Shown here: piece after piece, positions 43,803 through 52,948 of the stretch
Layout of the letters: each line of letters begins with the position of its first letter
How positions within the stretch are numbered: position 1 is the first letter of the stretch
Assembly: GCA_012032775.1 (NCBI GenBank)
Contig: JAAUQO010000004.1
Coordinates: forward strand, 1-64,000
Source: Oscillochloris sp.
GTDB taxonomy: Bacteria; Chloroflexota; Chloroflexia; Chloroflexales; Chloroflexaceae
Reading direction: 5' to 3'
DNA length: 64,000 nt
The notes under the pieces: model-generated
Told to the model about the DNA's origin: nothing
Database searches by the model: none
What the model saw: only the letters and a program-made list of their open reading frames with translations
Translations under genes and position numbers: made by a program

Positions 43803-44258
43803 ATGTTGGTACGCGCCTACCGGATTCGCCCGGCGACAGCCGCCGATCAACGCGCAATCCGCAAACTGGTTCGCTCCGCCGGAATTAACCCAATCGGATT
43901 ACACTGGCCGCCCTTCAAAGTTGCCGTCAGCAACGACACAATCATCGGCACAGTACAAGTCAAACCGCATCGCGACGGCACCCGCGAACTGGCATCACTC
44001 GCCGTTGTGCCACAGTTTCAGAACAGCGGGATCGGCGCAGCCCTGATACAGACGGTTCAGGCCGAATCGCAACCGCCGCTTTACCTGACATGTGTGGATC
44101 GTCTGGAAGGATTTTACAACCGCTTTCATTTTCGCCGCGTCGAACCACGCGCACTTCCGCCCCATCTCGGCCGCACCTATATGTTCGCCAACTTTCTCTT
44201 TGGCCTTACTCGCCAACCGTTTCGATTATTGGTGATGCGGTGGGGAGATAGGCAATGA
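43803..44258 (+). CDS. GNAT-family N-acetyltransferase
   Basis: 151 residues: RIRPATAADQRAIRKLV at the N-terminus, motif A LAVVPQFQNSGIGAALI (acyl-CoA loop) and the YLTCVDRLEGFYNRFHF motif B. Acetylates an unknown amine. Divergent from the MFS gene; ends at a shared terminator. Confidence 0.9.
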   Translation: MLVRAYRIRPATAADQRAIRKLVRSAGINPIGLHWPPFKVAVSNDTIIGTVQVKPHRDGTRELASLAVVPQFQNSGIGAALIQTVQAESQPPLYLTCVDRLEGFYNRFHFRRVEPRALPPHLGRTYMFANFLFGLTRQPFRLLVMRWGDRQ

Positions 44259-44262
44259 AGCA

Positions 44263-44293
44263 TGCGAAAGGCAGAAACGTTGCCTTTCGCATG
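44263..44293. terminator. bidirectional terminator
   Basis: ATGCGAAAGGCA and TGCCTTTCGCAT, 12-bp perfect stem with a seven-base loop, between convergent genes. Confidence 0.7.
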
Positions 44294-44318
44294 TTGCCCT
44301 TCGCACATTGCATTCTCG

Positions 44319-46386
44319 TCACGCCGGTCGCACCCGCACGATATTCGAGTGGAAGGTACTCTGACCGGCGAGATCGGCCAGTGCATCGGGTGTCGTCCAG
44401 TTGATGTTGCGCCGTCGGGTGAGTGTTGCGCCCAGGGGCCTTTCGGCGCCACCACCACACCCGGCGGCACCGCATCGCTGATCACGGCGCGCAGCCGGCA
44501 CCAACCGCGGGCGCTCTCGACAATCACGTCGCCTGCGGTGATACTGCGCGCCGCTGCGTCGGCCGGGTTGATCTCGATGAACGGCACACCCTCTTTGGCC
44601 TGCAAGCTCGGCTGGTTCGCCAGACTCGACGAGACATAGTGATGTGAGGCGCCCGAGATCAGAACCAGGGTGTCGTCGGCGCCGTAGGTGCGAAACTCCT
44701 CGGGTTCGACATATTCCGGCAATGGATCGAGGCCGTATTCACGCATCTTCGCCGCGTACAACTCGACCTTGCCCGACGGTGTCGGGAAGTAGCCGTCGGC
44801 GAAGGGGATTTCGCTGCCGGGCGGAAAATGCAGGCGCACGGTGCCTTCAGCCTGCAAACGCTCCAACGTGATCCCTTCCAGATGCGGATTGGATGCACGG
44901 GTTGCGTCGAGGATGCGCCGAATCGCCGCTTCAGGTTCTTCGTGCAGCCAGGGTTCGCTGTAGCCCAGCGCAGTTGCGAGTACGCGGCTCACATCCCAGT
45001 TGCTCTTGCACTCGCCGAGCGGCGCGATCGCCGGGGCGTTGTACTGCAAATAGCGATGACCATAGGCTTTATGCAGATCGACCTGTTCAAGCTGCGTGGT
45101 TGCCGGCAAGATAATATCGGCATAGCGGGCCGTGTCGGTCATGAACTGCTCATGCACCACCGTGAACAGATCCTCGCGCTTGAGCCCTTCGACAATTGCT
45201 GCGGCGTTGGGCGAAGATGCGACCGGGTTCGCGCAATAGACGAACAGCGACATAATCGGCGGATCGTTCACTTCGCCCAGCAGCGCCGCTCCGATCCGGT
45301 TCATGTTGATCCTGCGCGGCGTCGGCGGGCACTCGTCGGCGTGGCCGAGAGTCTGCGCATCCCAATTTACATAGCCGCCGGTGCTATAGCTCAGGCCGCC
45401 GCCCGCCACACCGTACTGCCCCACATCGCCGGCAAACAACAGAGCGCCCGGAAGGTCTGCCCGCCGTTCTGATGGCGCTGCACGCCGTCGGCGGTTTTGA
45501 GTAGGGCCGGCTTCGTGGTTGCATAGCGGCGGGCCAGATCGACAATTGTTGCGGCCGGCACACCACTGATCGCCGCCACACGTTCGGGCGGATACTCGGC
45601 GGCCCGCTCACGCAACTCGCGCCAGCCGATCGTGTGTGCCTCCAGCCAGGGTTCAGCGTGCAGATTCTCGGCGAAAATCACATGCATCAGACCAAGGGCC
45701 AGGGCGCCGTCGGTGGCCGGGCGGGGCTGAATATGCTGATTCGCCGAGCGGGCGGTGGCGGTGCGGCGCGGATCAATCACCACCACCTGCGTGCCGTTGC
45801 GCTGGGCCTGACGGAGGAACGGCATAAAGTGCGGGCCGGTGCTCGCAGGATTATGGCCCCAGATCAGCACCAGCTTGCTGTTCAACACATCCTCGGCGTC
45901 GGCGCTATGGCGGGCGCCGAGGGTTGCGTAGGTGGCGGCATGTGAGCCGGCGCAACAGATCGCCCGATCCAGGCCGCTGGCGCCCATCCGGCCCCACAGC
46001 CGTGTATCCACCACCCCTAATTGCAGCAGGCCGAGCGTACCGCTATACGAATACGGCAGAATCGCCGCCGCACTATGCTGCGCGATAATCTGTTGCCAGC
46101 GCTGCGCAATCTCGGCAACCGCCGCATCCCAGCTTATACGCTCGAACTGATCGCTGCCCTTCGGGCCAACCCGCCGCAACGGATAGCGCATGCGATCGGG
46201 CGCATACACCCGCTCCAGGTACGGGCGAACCTTGGCGCAGAGCCAGCCCTGCGTATGGGGATGATCGGGATCGGCGATGAAACGTACCGCCCGCCCATCA
46301 CGAACCTCTGTCAGCGTCGCACATGTGTCGGGGCAATCATGGGGACAACAACCACGCACAAACATCGTCTCGGCGGCACTACTCAT
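44319..46386 (-). CDS. molybdopterin oxidoreductase (formate dehydrogenase/BisC-like), two frameshifts
   Basis: About 690 residues when repaired. The N-terminal CPHDCPDTC ... GWLCAK motif binds a 4Fe-4S cluster; then come the molybdopterin domains (LIWGHNPASTGPHF, VVIDPRRTATA) and the C-terminal cofactor-capping barrel ending TFHSNIVRVRPA. Frames break near 45400 and 44405; adding one base each time gives RALLLFAGDVGQ and DGANINWTTPDAL. No Tat signal, so cytoplasmic. The substrate is not clear; no partner subunits or FdhD nearby. Confidence 0.85.
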
Positions 46387-46544
46387 GGGGCGATCCCTTC
46401 GGGAGTTGATTACGAACGCAGAATACCGGATTGCTGTAAAGATTCTGTATGCAGAACACTTCCATTATATCGGCAAATTTGTTCAACTTCCGAGCGGCAT
46501 GATTGTCCCTCGCATCAAACGGCGCCTCCGGCTACGATGGAGGC

Positions 46545-47252
46545 ATGACCATTGAACAAACAGTTGTCCAGACCAGCCGCAGCAGTCATTTCCGAGCCGG
46601 TTTCCTCGCCGGGATACCGCTCTGGCTGGGGGCGGCGCCATTCGGCCTCATCTACGCCGTCAGCGCCTTGAGCGCCGGCCTCACACCGGCGCAAACTGCG
46701 GCGATGTCGCTTTTCGTTTTTGCCGGCGCCTCGCAGTTCACCGCCGTCGGCATGATCGCCGCCGGCAGCGGCCCCTTCGCTGTGGTACTCACCACCCTGA
46801 TCGTTAACGCGCGCCACCTGCTGCTCACGGCTTCGCTGCTGCCGTATCTGCGCGGCTTACCTAAGCCGGCGCTGCTTGGGTTGGCAGCCCAACTGACCGA
46901 CGAATCATACGCGCTGGCGATAGGGAAATTCCTGGCTGGAACGGGCAAGCCGGCGTTTCTGGCCGGAGCCAACATGAGCATCTACGTCGTCTGGCAAGTA
47001 AGCGCCTGGGTGGGAATCTGGCTGGGCCGGAGCATCCCGGATCCGGCCGCCTACGGTCTGGATCTCGTCTTCCCGCTGACCTTTATCGGCCTGCTGGTGC
47101 CATTGTTGCGCCGGCCGGGCGCATGGCCGATCGCGCTTATCGCAGCCCTGATCAGCATTATCACGGCGTTGCTGCTGCCCGGCGGCTGGCATATTCTCTT
47201 CGCCGCAATCGGCGCCGGCCTGTTCGCCGGCAACCGGAGGCAACCCGTATGA
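46545..47252 (+). CDS. azlC: AzlC-type branched-chain amino acid exporter subunit
   Basis: 235 residues with about eight hydrophobic segments; AGIPLWLGAAPFGLIYAV and FVFAGASQFTAVGMIA, VNARHLLL and TDESYALA are AzlC hallmarks. Exports branched-chain amino acids or analogues with AzlD. The start is ATG 46545 after GATGGAGG. Confidence 0.93.
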   Translation: MTIEQTVVQTSRSSHFRAGFLAGIPLWLGAAPFGLIYAVSALSAGLTPAQTAAMSLFVFAGASQFTAVGMIAAGSGPFAVVLTTLIVNARHLLLTASLLPYLRGLPKPALLGLAAQLTDESYALAIGKFLAGTGKPAFLAGANMSIYVVWQVSAWVGIWLGRSIPDPAAYGLDLVFPLTFIGLLVPLLRRPGAWPIALIAALISIITALLLPGGWHILFAAIGAGLFAGNRRQPV

Positions 47253-47560
47253 ACATCTGGATCACACTTCTCGGCATGGCCATTGTCACGCTGATCACTC
47301 GCGCGGCGCCGCTTCTACTGCGCGACCGGCTCTCGCCCGCGATCGAACGCCGGCTCGCCGCAGTCCCGATCGCCGTCTTCACCGCCCTCGCCATTCCGCC
47401 GCTGATCATCAGTGCCGGCGTTGTACCGCAACTCAGCTTCGGCACCCCGCTGATCGCCGGAGTCGCCGGTGCAATTGCCGCCTGGCGCAGCAACAGTGTG
47501 GTGGTAACAATTGTGGTCGGAATGGCAGCCTTCTGGATCAGTCGCTTCTTCGGGGGCTAA
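47249..47560 (+). CDS. azlD: AzlD-type small transporter subunit
   Basis: 103 residues, four helices (MNIWITLLGMAIVTLITRAAPLL... FTALAIPPLI). The ATGA start overlaps the azlC stop, so the pair is translated together. Usual length. Confidence 0.92.
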   Translation: MNIWITLLGMAIVTLITRAAPLLLRDRLSPAIERRLAAVPIAVFTALAIPPLIISAGVVPQLSFGTPLIAGVAGAIAAWRSNSVVVTIVVGMAAFWISRFFGG

Positions 47561-47790
47561 TTCCTGACAAAATTGTCATTTCTTATCATCGCAAGAAATC
47601 AGGCATTCAAGCCTACTACCGGATATCGTTGACATCTATTTCAACCCGTAAATGACAACTCTTTCATCTTTTAATTCAGCACTTGCAAGCAGTATGTTGC
47701 ATGGCTCCGGTATACTGAAATCCACGCTCGGCGACATCTTCCGCCACGTTGCAGTCGCCAATCGTCGAGTTTCAGGAGTATCATCACACC

Positions 47791-48224
47791 ATGCGTTACC
47801 GCATTCTCCTTGTTGACGATCATCCGCATTATTTGAGCAGCCTGCGCCAACTACTGGAAACCAGTATTCCCGCCACCACCGTCATCACCGCAGGCGACGG
47901 CAGCAACGGGCTGCTTCTGGCGCGCGTCAGGCGTTCAACCTGATCATCCTCGACTATCAATTACCAACAATCAGTGGTAGTGATGTGATTCGGCAGCTTC
48001 GGGCCTGGGCCGAACAGTCGGGACAGACTCTGCCGTCAATTGTATTGACATCGAGCCAACCCGATGTCGCCGTGTTTGCCCGCGCTTTGCGCGTGGCCGC
48101 ATTCCTGCCCAAACCGGTTCTCGGCGAGCAGATCGAGCAGGTGATCGAGCCTTTATTGCTGCGATCAGTTGCCGAGCCGGCCCTGCAACCGAAACTCTGG
48201 CGTTTGCAACCGCGAAATAACTGA
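47791..48224 (+). CDS. single-domain response regulator, one frameshift
   Basis: CheY-like receiver of about 144 residues. ATG 47791 (AGGAGT upstream) gives YRILLVDDHPHY; the frame breaks at about 47930. One added base continues QAFNLIILDYQLPTISG with the phosphoacceptor Asp, then VLTSS and the KPV lysine. No output domain. The partner kinase is not in the window. Confidence 0.8.
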
Positions 48225-48260
48225 GTGGGCTGGAAACGGGATTCAGCCGGGCAGAAATGC

Positions 48261-48290
48261 AAAAACAGCCGCTGATCAGCCGGCTGCTTT
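48261..48290. terminator. bidirectional terminator
   Basis: CAGCCG / CGGCTG arms with AAAA on one side and CTTTT on the other, between convergent genes. Confidence 0.55.
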
Positions 48291-48310
48291 TGGCTGCACA
48301 GCAACCGCAT

Positions 48311-49108
48311 TTATAACATCGAGCGAATCACCCACAGATCAGGAAACAACGCTTGCATCGTTGTCGCAAGGTACGCGGCGCCGGGAGAACCACCGGTGCC
48401 GGGCCGGGCGCCGATCGTGCGTTCGACCATCTTCAAGTGCCGGTAGCGCCACTCTTGAAAGCCCTCATCCAGATCGACCAATCGTTCACAGATCGCTCTG
48501 AGTGCCGGATTGGTGCGATACACCTCGATCAAAACCGCCTGAACGGCTTCGTTCGGCAGCAGCGATTGGGTCACATCGCGCTGAAGCTGATCGGCGGGGA
48601 TTGCGTAACCGGCCTGATGCAAGTAGTGCAAAAACGCATCCCAGAGCGTCGGCGTATGGTAGCGCCGGGTCAGACGCTCGACGGCGGCCGGCTCGGGCGC
48701 GAAGTGGCGCAGCATAGCCTCGCGCTTACGACCAAGGGCAAATTCGATCTCACGAAACTGCGCCGACTGAAATCCGCTTGCGCTATCCAGAAAACTGCGG
48801 AACGACGCGAATTCCAGCGGGGTCATGGTTTCCAACACATCGATCTGCGAGACAATTGTTTTGAGGATTGTGAGTATTCGGCGCAACGTATGGCCGGCCC
48901 GCGCTGAATCGCCCGCACGTAAGAGGGTTTGCACGAAATCGAGTTCGTGCAGAATCTGATGAAACCAGAGTTCGTACACTTGATGGATCACAATAAACAG
49001 CAGTTCGTCGTGTTCGGGCTTTTCATCGTCGCCGCGGCTACGGGGCGATTGCAGGGCGAGCAGTTCATCGACCCGTAGATAACTTCCATAGGTGAGCGGC
49101 TTTGCCAT
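48311..49108 (-). CDS. kynA: tryptophan 2,3-dioxygenase
   Basis: 265 residues. Opens the indole ring of tryptophan to N-formylkynurenine with a haem iron. The FIVIHQVYELWFHQIL helix, the haem-ligand His in WRYRHLKMVERTIG and the GTGGSPGA loop are present. ATG 49108 follows GGAGGT; the longer frame runs into a repeat and has no start signal. No other kynurenine-pathway gene lies nearby, which is unusual. Confidence 0.95.
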   Translation of the reverse strand: MAKPLTYGSYLRVDELLALQSPRSRGDDEKPEHDELLFIVIHQVYELWFHQILHELDFVQTLLRAGDSARAGHTLRRILTILKTIVSQIDVLETMTPLEFASFRSFLDSASGFQSAQFREIEFALGRKREAMLRHFAPEPAAVERLTRRYHTPTLWDAFLHYLHQAGYAIPADQLQRDVTQSLLPNEAVQAVLIEVYRTNPALRAICERLVDLDEGFQEWRYRHLKMVERTIGARPGTGGSPGAAYLATTMQALFPDLWVIRSML

Positions 49109-49140
49109 CGATACCTCCAGGATCTGGGTTGCCTCACTTC

Positions 49141-49232
49141 GATATAGCAATCCTACCAGAACCGAGCACCCAGAACCGGGAACCGCAGTATCAGTAGGCA
49201 GAACCAACTGCACAACCCGGATAGGATCGCTC
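49141..49232 (-). repeat. MITE-like dispersed repeat, copy 2
   Basis: Inverted copy of the 15777-15861 element, with the same ends (TAGCAATCCTACC ... GGATAGGATCGCTC) and CGGTTC units inside. It lies directly upstream of the dioxygenase gene. Confidence 0.7.
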
Positions 49233-49354
49233 TATTGCGCCTGCGGCAGCGAGGTGGATCATCCGGTTAGGCGGGCCGCCTGAATAGGCGACCGCGTAAC
49301 GGGTGTAATGTTACAATAGCCGACACATGTTCGCTTGTTGAAACGAGGAAGCAG

Positions 49355-50278
49355 ATGCGGTTTATGGCCAACCCGGTGCTCACACGCGAATTACGAGGTC
49401 GGATTCGCGGCAATCGAGCATTGATCCTGTTGATAATCTACCTGACGATCACCGGCGCTGTGACGCTGCTTGTCTACGCGGCGGCGGCCAGTGCATTCAG
49501 CGGCGGCGTAAACGATCCGGAAGCGGGACGCGGGATCGGGAAGGCGATCTTTCTTACGGTGATGACGGCAACCTTGATCCAGGTTTGTGTGATCACGCCT
49601 TCGCTAACCTCGGGGACGATCTCGGGCGAGAAGGAACGCCAATCATACGACCTGTTGATCACGACACTCCTCTCGCCGTTCGAAATCGCGCTCGGCAAGC
49701 TTACGGCGGCCCTGGCCTTTGCGCTGTTACTGATTATCGCCGCGCTACCGATGGCCGGCCTGTCGTTCCTTTTCGGCGGAGTGAGTGGAACGGAATTGAT
49801 CATCGGCATCGCCGGCTTGATCGCCACTGCTGTCTGCTATGCGACGATCGGCTTACTCTGGTCAACGGTGATGCGTACAACCCTGGCGGCGACAGTGATG
49901 GCGCTCGGCACGGTGTTGTTCATCTTGTTGGCGATCCCATTCTTGTTTGTGGTCGGCTCGCTGATCACTAACTCGTTCAACGGACTGCCGGGCGTGATCT
50001 ATGTTTACACAATGGGTTTGCTGCTGAGCGCACATCCATTTATCGCGTTGGGCATCACCTCGGCGACCTTAACCAGCGGCGAGTCGCCGTTCTTCTTTGA
50101 AGTGCCGACCAACAACGGCGAAGTGCCGGTTCCATCACCCTGGCTGGTTTACCTGGCGATCACAACGATCCTGACGGTGATCTTTCTGATTTTGAGCGTA
50201 CGTATGATCCGGCCGGTGAATAGCGAAATGCAGGGACGGCGGCGACGGAAGGGCAAACCGGTCGAAGCCGAAGGATAA
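49355..50278 (+). CDS. ABC-2 type permease
   Basis: 307 residues, six membrane helices, with the NPVLTRELRGRIRG start and the TSGTISGEKERQSYDLLITTLLS-type amphipathic segment (ISGEKERQ, LLITT) typical of ABC-2 gliding/antibiotic-type permeases. The matching ATPase gene is not adjacent. Ends at a strong hairpin. Confidence 0.85.
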   Translation: MRFMANPVLTRELRGRIRGNRALILLIIYLTITGAVTLLVYAAAASAFSGGVNDPEAGRGIGKAIFLTVMTATLIQVCVITPSLTSGTISGEKERQSYDLLITTLLSPFEIALGKLTAALAFALLLIIAALPMAGLSFLFGGVSGTELIIGIAGLIATAVCYATIGLLWSTVMRTTLAATVMALGTVLFILLAIPFLFVVGSLITNSFNGLPGVIYVYTMGLLLSAHPFIALGITSATLTSGESPFFFEVPTNNGEVPVPSPWLVYLAITTILTVIFLILSVRMIRPVNSEMQGRRRRKGKPVEAEG

Positions 50279-50291
50279 AAGGGCCAAGCAG

Positions 50292-50336
50292 AACGGCGGG
50301 GCGCGACGCGAAATCCTGCGTCATGGCCCCGCCGTT
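50292..50336. terminator. bidirectional terminator
   Basis: AACGGCGGGGC / GCCCCGCCGTT arms (11 bp) between convergent genes. Confidence 0.65.
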
Positions 50337-50343
50337 TGCGTCG

Positions 50344-52377
50344 CTAGCGCACACCGATCAACTCGACGGCGTCCACCTCACTCCAATTGGCGCCGCTGCG
50401 CTGGTCGATCGTCAAGCGCACCGCAACAATCCGGGTGAGAGTCTGATCAAAACTCGCATCCAGGGTGAAGGGGCAGGTATCGACGAGGGTCGGAGTTGCG
50501 CGGTAGACGGTGCTGGCTGAGCCGCGCTCATCGATCAACTCAATCTGGCTAATGTAGCCGGGCTGATGATTCTGATAGACCCGCACCTGCGTGGCGAACA
50601 CCGGCGTACGATAGCGCAACTCCAATGTCTCCAGGCCGTTTGGATCGGCCGAAGCCCAGGCGGCAGGGCTGTCCTGACAGCCTTCAACATCGGGCGGCCC
50701 GGTGGCACCGGCCGGATCGTAGTCGGGAGCGTAGAAGCTGCTGGCCTCGGCTTCGCTAGCCCATTGGGCGAACAGATCCGGGGCCGGGATCGCCGTCGCG
50801 GTCGGCGCCTGGGCTGTGGCAACAGCGGCGGCGGTCGCCTCGCCGACCGGATCGGCCACCAGACGCAGCGCCGTAACCGCGCTGAACTCGCCACTATTAT
50901 CACTCACCCAGACCACATTCCCCGGACCGGCCACAATCCCGTTGGGCAGCGCGAACTCGCCGGGCTGCGGAATGCTGGCCGGCGAGGCGGGCAAGCCGCC
51001 CTGAGCGATAATACTGCCGTCGGGGGTGAGTTTCAGCACGCCGTTGCTGTACGTGGCGACATACAAATTACCCTGGCGATCGATATCGATCGCGCCGGCG
51101 GAGAGTTGTTCCGGGGCGGCCGGATCGCCGAGGCGCGCAAGCTCATTCCCTGCCCGATCCAGACGCACCACCGTCCCGCCGAAGGTCTCGGCCAGCAAGA
51201 TATCGCCATTCGTATCGATCACCAGATCGGCGGGCGACAGGTCGGTGGGCAGAGTGATACGCTCAATAAACTCGCCTGACTGAGTAAAGCGCACCACACT
51301 GGTGTTGACGCCGCCAAGGCCGGGGCGCACATCAAGGGCATAGACGCTGCCGTCGGGGCCAAGGGCGATCCGTTGGGGCGCCGAAAGACCGAACTGATCC
51401 TCGCCGTCGCCCGAGCTACCCCAGCGCTCGATAAATGTGCCGTCGGCACTAAAGCGAACCACCGCATTGCGCCCATAATCGGCGACAAGCAATTCATCCT
51501 CGTTGTTGCGCACAATATCATAGGCATCAAGCAACTCGTCCTCGCCAAAGGTCGTGATCAGATTACCGTCGGGACTAAAGACCCAGATCCCGCGACTACT
51601 TTCAGCAAGATAGAGCGTGCCGTCCGGTGCGACAGCCAGGCCGCGAGCCGAGGTAAAGCGGCCATTGCGCGGGCCGGAACTACCGCCGATCCGCAGGATA
51701 AATCCGGGTGGGCCACGATCGACCACCAGTGGTTGAGCAGCCTGATTGACCGGCGTCGGAGTTGCGCTCGGCGTAGCTGCGAACAACTCGATCGCCGCGA
51801 CCATGCGCTCAAAAAGATCGCGCTGGCTGAGCCAGCCATCAGGAGCGGCCTGACCAAGAACCCGAACCGCGTGATCTTCGCCGATCAACACCACAAGCCG
51901 TCCGGCGCCGCCGGGAGCACTGAGGTCGGCGGCCAGGCCGCTACGACCATCGATTGTGATCGGCACGGTTGCACTGATGGTATAGCCGGCCTGCTGTGCG
52001 GCACCGCTGCTCACCTCGAAGAACGTCTCAGGATCGACGGCGGCGGCGGGCCCATACTGCTCGGCGAGGGTAGCCAGCGGGGTCGCATCGATCGTTATCA
52101 TCAGGCCGGTGCCGGGATTCGACGCAATCAGGCCGGCATCGGTAGGCGCAAGCGTAAGGGTGCCGGAAAGCTCGTTCGTGGCCCAACCGGCGGGATAGCG
52201 CAAACTATAGCCGCCGAATTCGTTGCGCAACGTCTCAGCAAGGGCGATCGGCGTCGGCTCGGGGCTAGGCGCGGGAGTGACAACAGTAGGAACGAGCGTA
52301 GGTTCAGGCGAGCGTGGAGCGGCGAGCGAGCAAGCACTCAACAGCGCCGCAAAAAGCAGCGGCCAGGTTCGGCGCAT
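50344..52377 (-). CDS. NHL-repeat lipoprotein with C-terminal F5/8-like domain
   Basis: 677 residues starting MRRTW with a lipobox (LLSACS), so anchored outside the membrane. Residues about 30-190 form an alpha-beta domain (GYSLRYPAGW); residues about 210-500 hold at least five NHL strands (GLAVAPDGTLYLAESS, YDIVRNNEDELLVADYGRNAVVRF, RIALGPDGSVYALD), a ring for binding proteins or sugars. The last 130 residues (YAPDYDPAGATGPPDV, VRVYQNHQPGYISQIEL, AVRLTIDQ) look like a discoidin/F5/8-type sheet. ATG 52377 after TAAGGA. Ligand unknown. Confidence 0.8.
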   Translation of the reverse strand: MRRTWPLLFAALLSACSLAAPRSPEPTLVPTVVTPAPSPEPTPIALAETLRNEFGGYSLRYPAGWATNELSGTLTLAPTDAGLIASNPGTGLMITIDATPLATLAEQYGPAAAVDPETFFEVSSGAAQQAGYTISATVPITIDGRSGLAADLSAPGGAGRLVVLIGEDHAVRVLGQAAPDGWLSQRDLFERMVAAIELFAATPSATPTPVNQAAQPLVVDRGPPGFILRIGGSSGPRNGRFTSARGLAVAPDGTLYLAESSRGIWVFSPDGNLITTFGEDELLDAYDIVRNNEDELLVADYGRNAVVRFSADGTFIERWGSSGDGEDQFGLSAPQRIALGPDGSVYALDVRPGLGGVNTSVVRFTQSGEFIERITLPTDLSPADLVIDTNGDILLAETFGGTVVRLDRAGNELARLGDPAAPEQLSAGAIDIDRQGNLYVATYSNGVLKLTPDGSIIAQGGLPASPASIPQPGEFALPNGIVAGPGNVVWVSDNSGEFSAVTALRLVADPVGEATAAAVATAQAPTATAIPAPDLFAQWASEAEASSFYAPDYDPAGATGPPDVEGCQDSPAAWASADPNGLETLELRYRTPVFATQVRVYQNHQPGYISQIELIDERGSASTVYRATPTLVDTCPFTLDASFDQTLTRIVAVRLTIDQRSGANWSEVDAVELIGVR

Positions 52378-52562
52378 GAGCGATTCCTTAGGCAGAACAC
52401 AAAATACAACCGTTGTTATGCAAAACGAGTGTATCCCAGAATCCGGCAGTATCATCTGAAGTGCGCTGGAATTATAGCACTCATGCTTTGGGTTGAAAGC
52501 CGCAGAGACGTGGCGTCCGCTCCACCCAGTATTGCTACGCCGAGCTGAGATCATAAACCGAG

Positions 52563-52591
52563 TTGACAAATCGGTCGCATCATAGTAAGAT
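52563..52591 (+). promoter_or_regulatory. promoter of tRNA-Leu/tRNA-Gln
   Basis: TTGACA and TAAGAT with 17-base spacing, 26 bases before the tRNA-Leu start. Near-consensus. Confidence 0.8.
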
Positions 52592-52617
52592 GGCGCCCGT
52601 TGATGGATTCAACACTT

Positions 52618-52704
52618 GCCGAAGTGGCGGAATTGGCAGACGCGCTACGTTCAGGGCGTAGTGGGGGTAACTCCGTGTGGGTTCGAGTCCCACCTTCGGC
52701 ACCA
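52618..52704 (+). tRNA. tRNA-Leu(CAG)
   Basis: Acceptor GCCGAAG/CTTCGGC, A73 with encoded CCA, D-loop AATTGGCAGA, anticodon loop TTCAGGG, long variable arm and canonical TTCGAGT. Fully normal, unlike several members of the 15.1-kb array. Confidence 0.95.
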
Positions 52705-52730
52705 CAAAGGTAATCCAGATTACCTCACAG

Positions 52731-52804
<74 letters not shown>

Positions 52805-52810
52805 ACCGAG

Positions 52811-52845
52811 ATAAGCCGGTTCCACCATGTGTGGAACCGGCTTAT
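52811..52845 (+). terminator. terminator of the tRNA-Leu/Gln unit
   Basis: Perfect 15-bp stem (ATAAGCCGGTTCCAC) with a five-base loop, then TGCGTTGT. Confidence 0.8.
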
Positions 52846-52948
52846 TGCGTTGTATTTCGCAAATGGAAAGCATGAATTCGGGCAGGCAGCATGATAAAAT
52901 GCAAGCCACATCAGCACGTTTTATGCCATCATCATAGTTGGAGATCTT

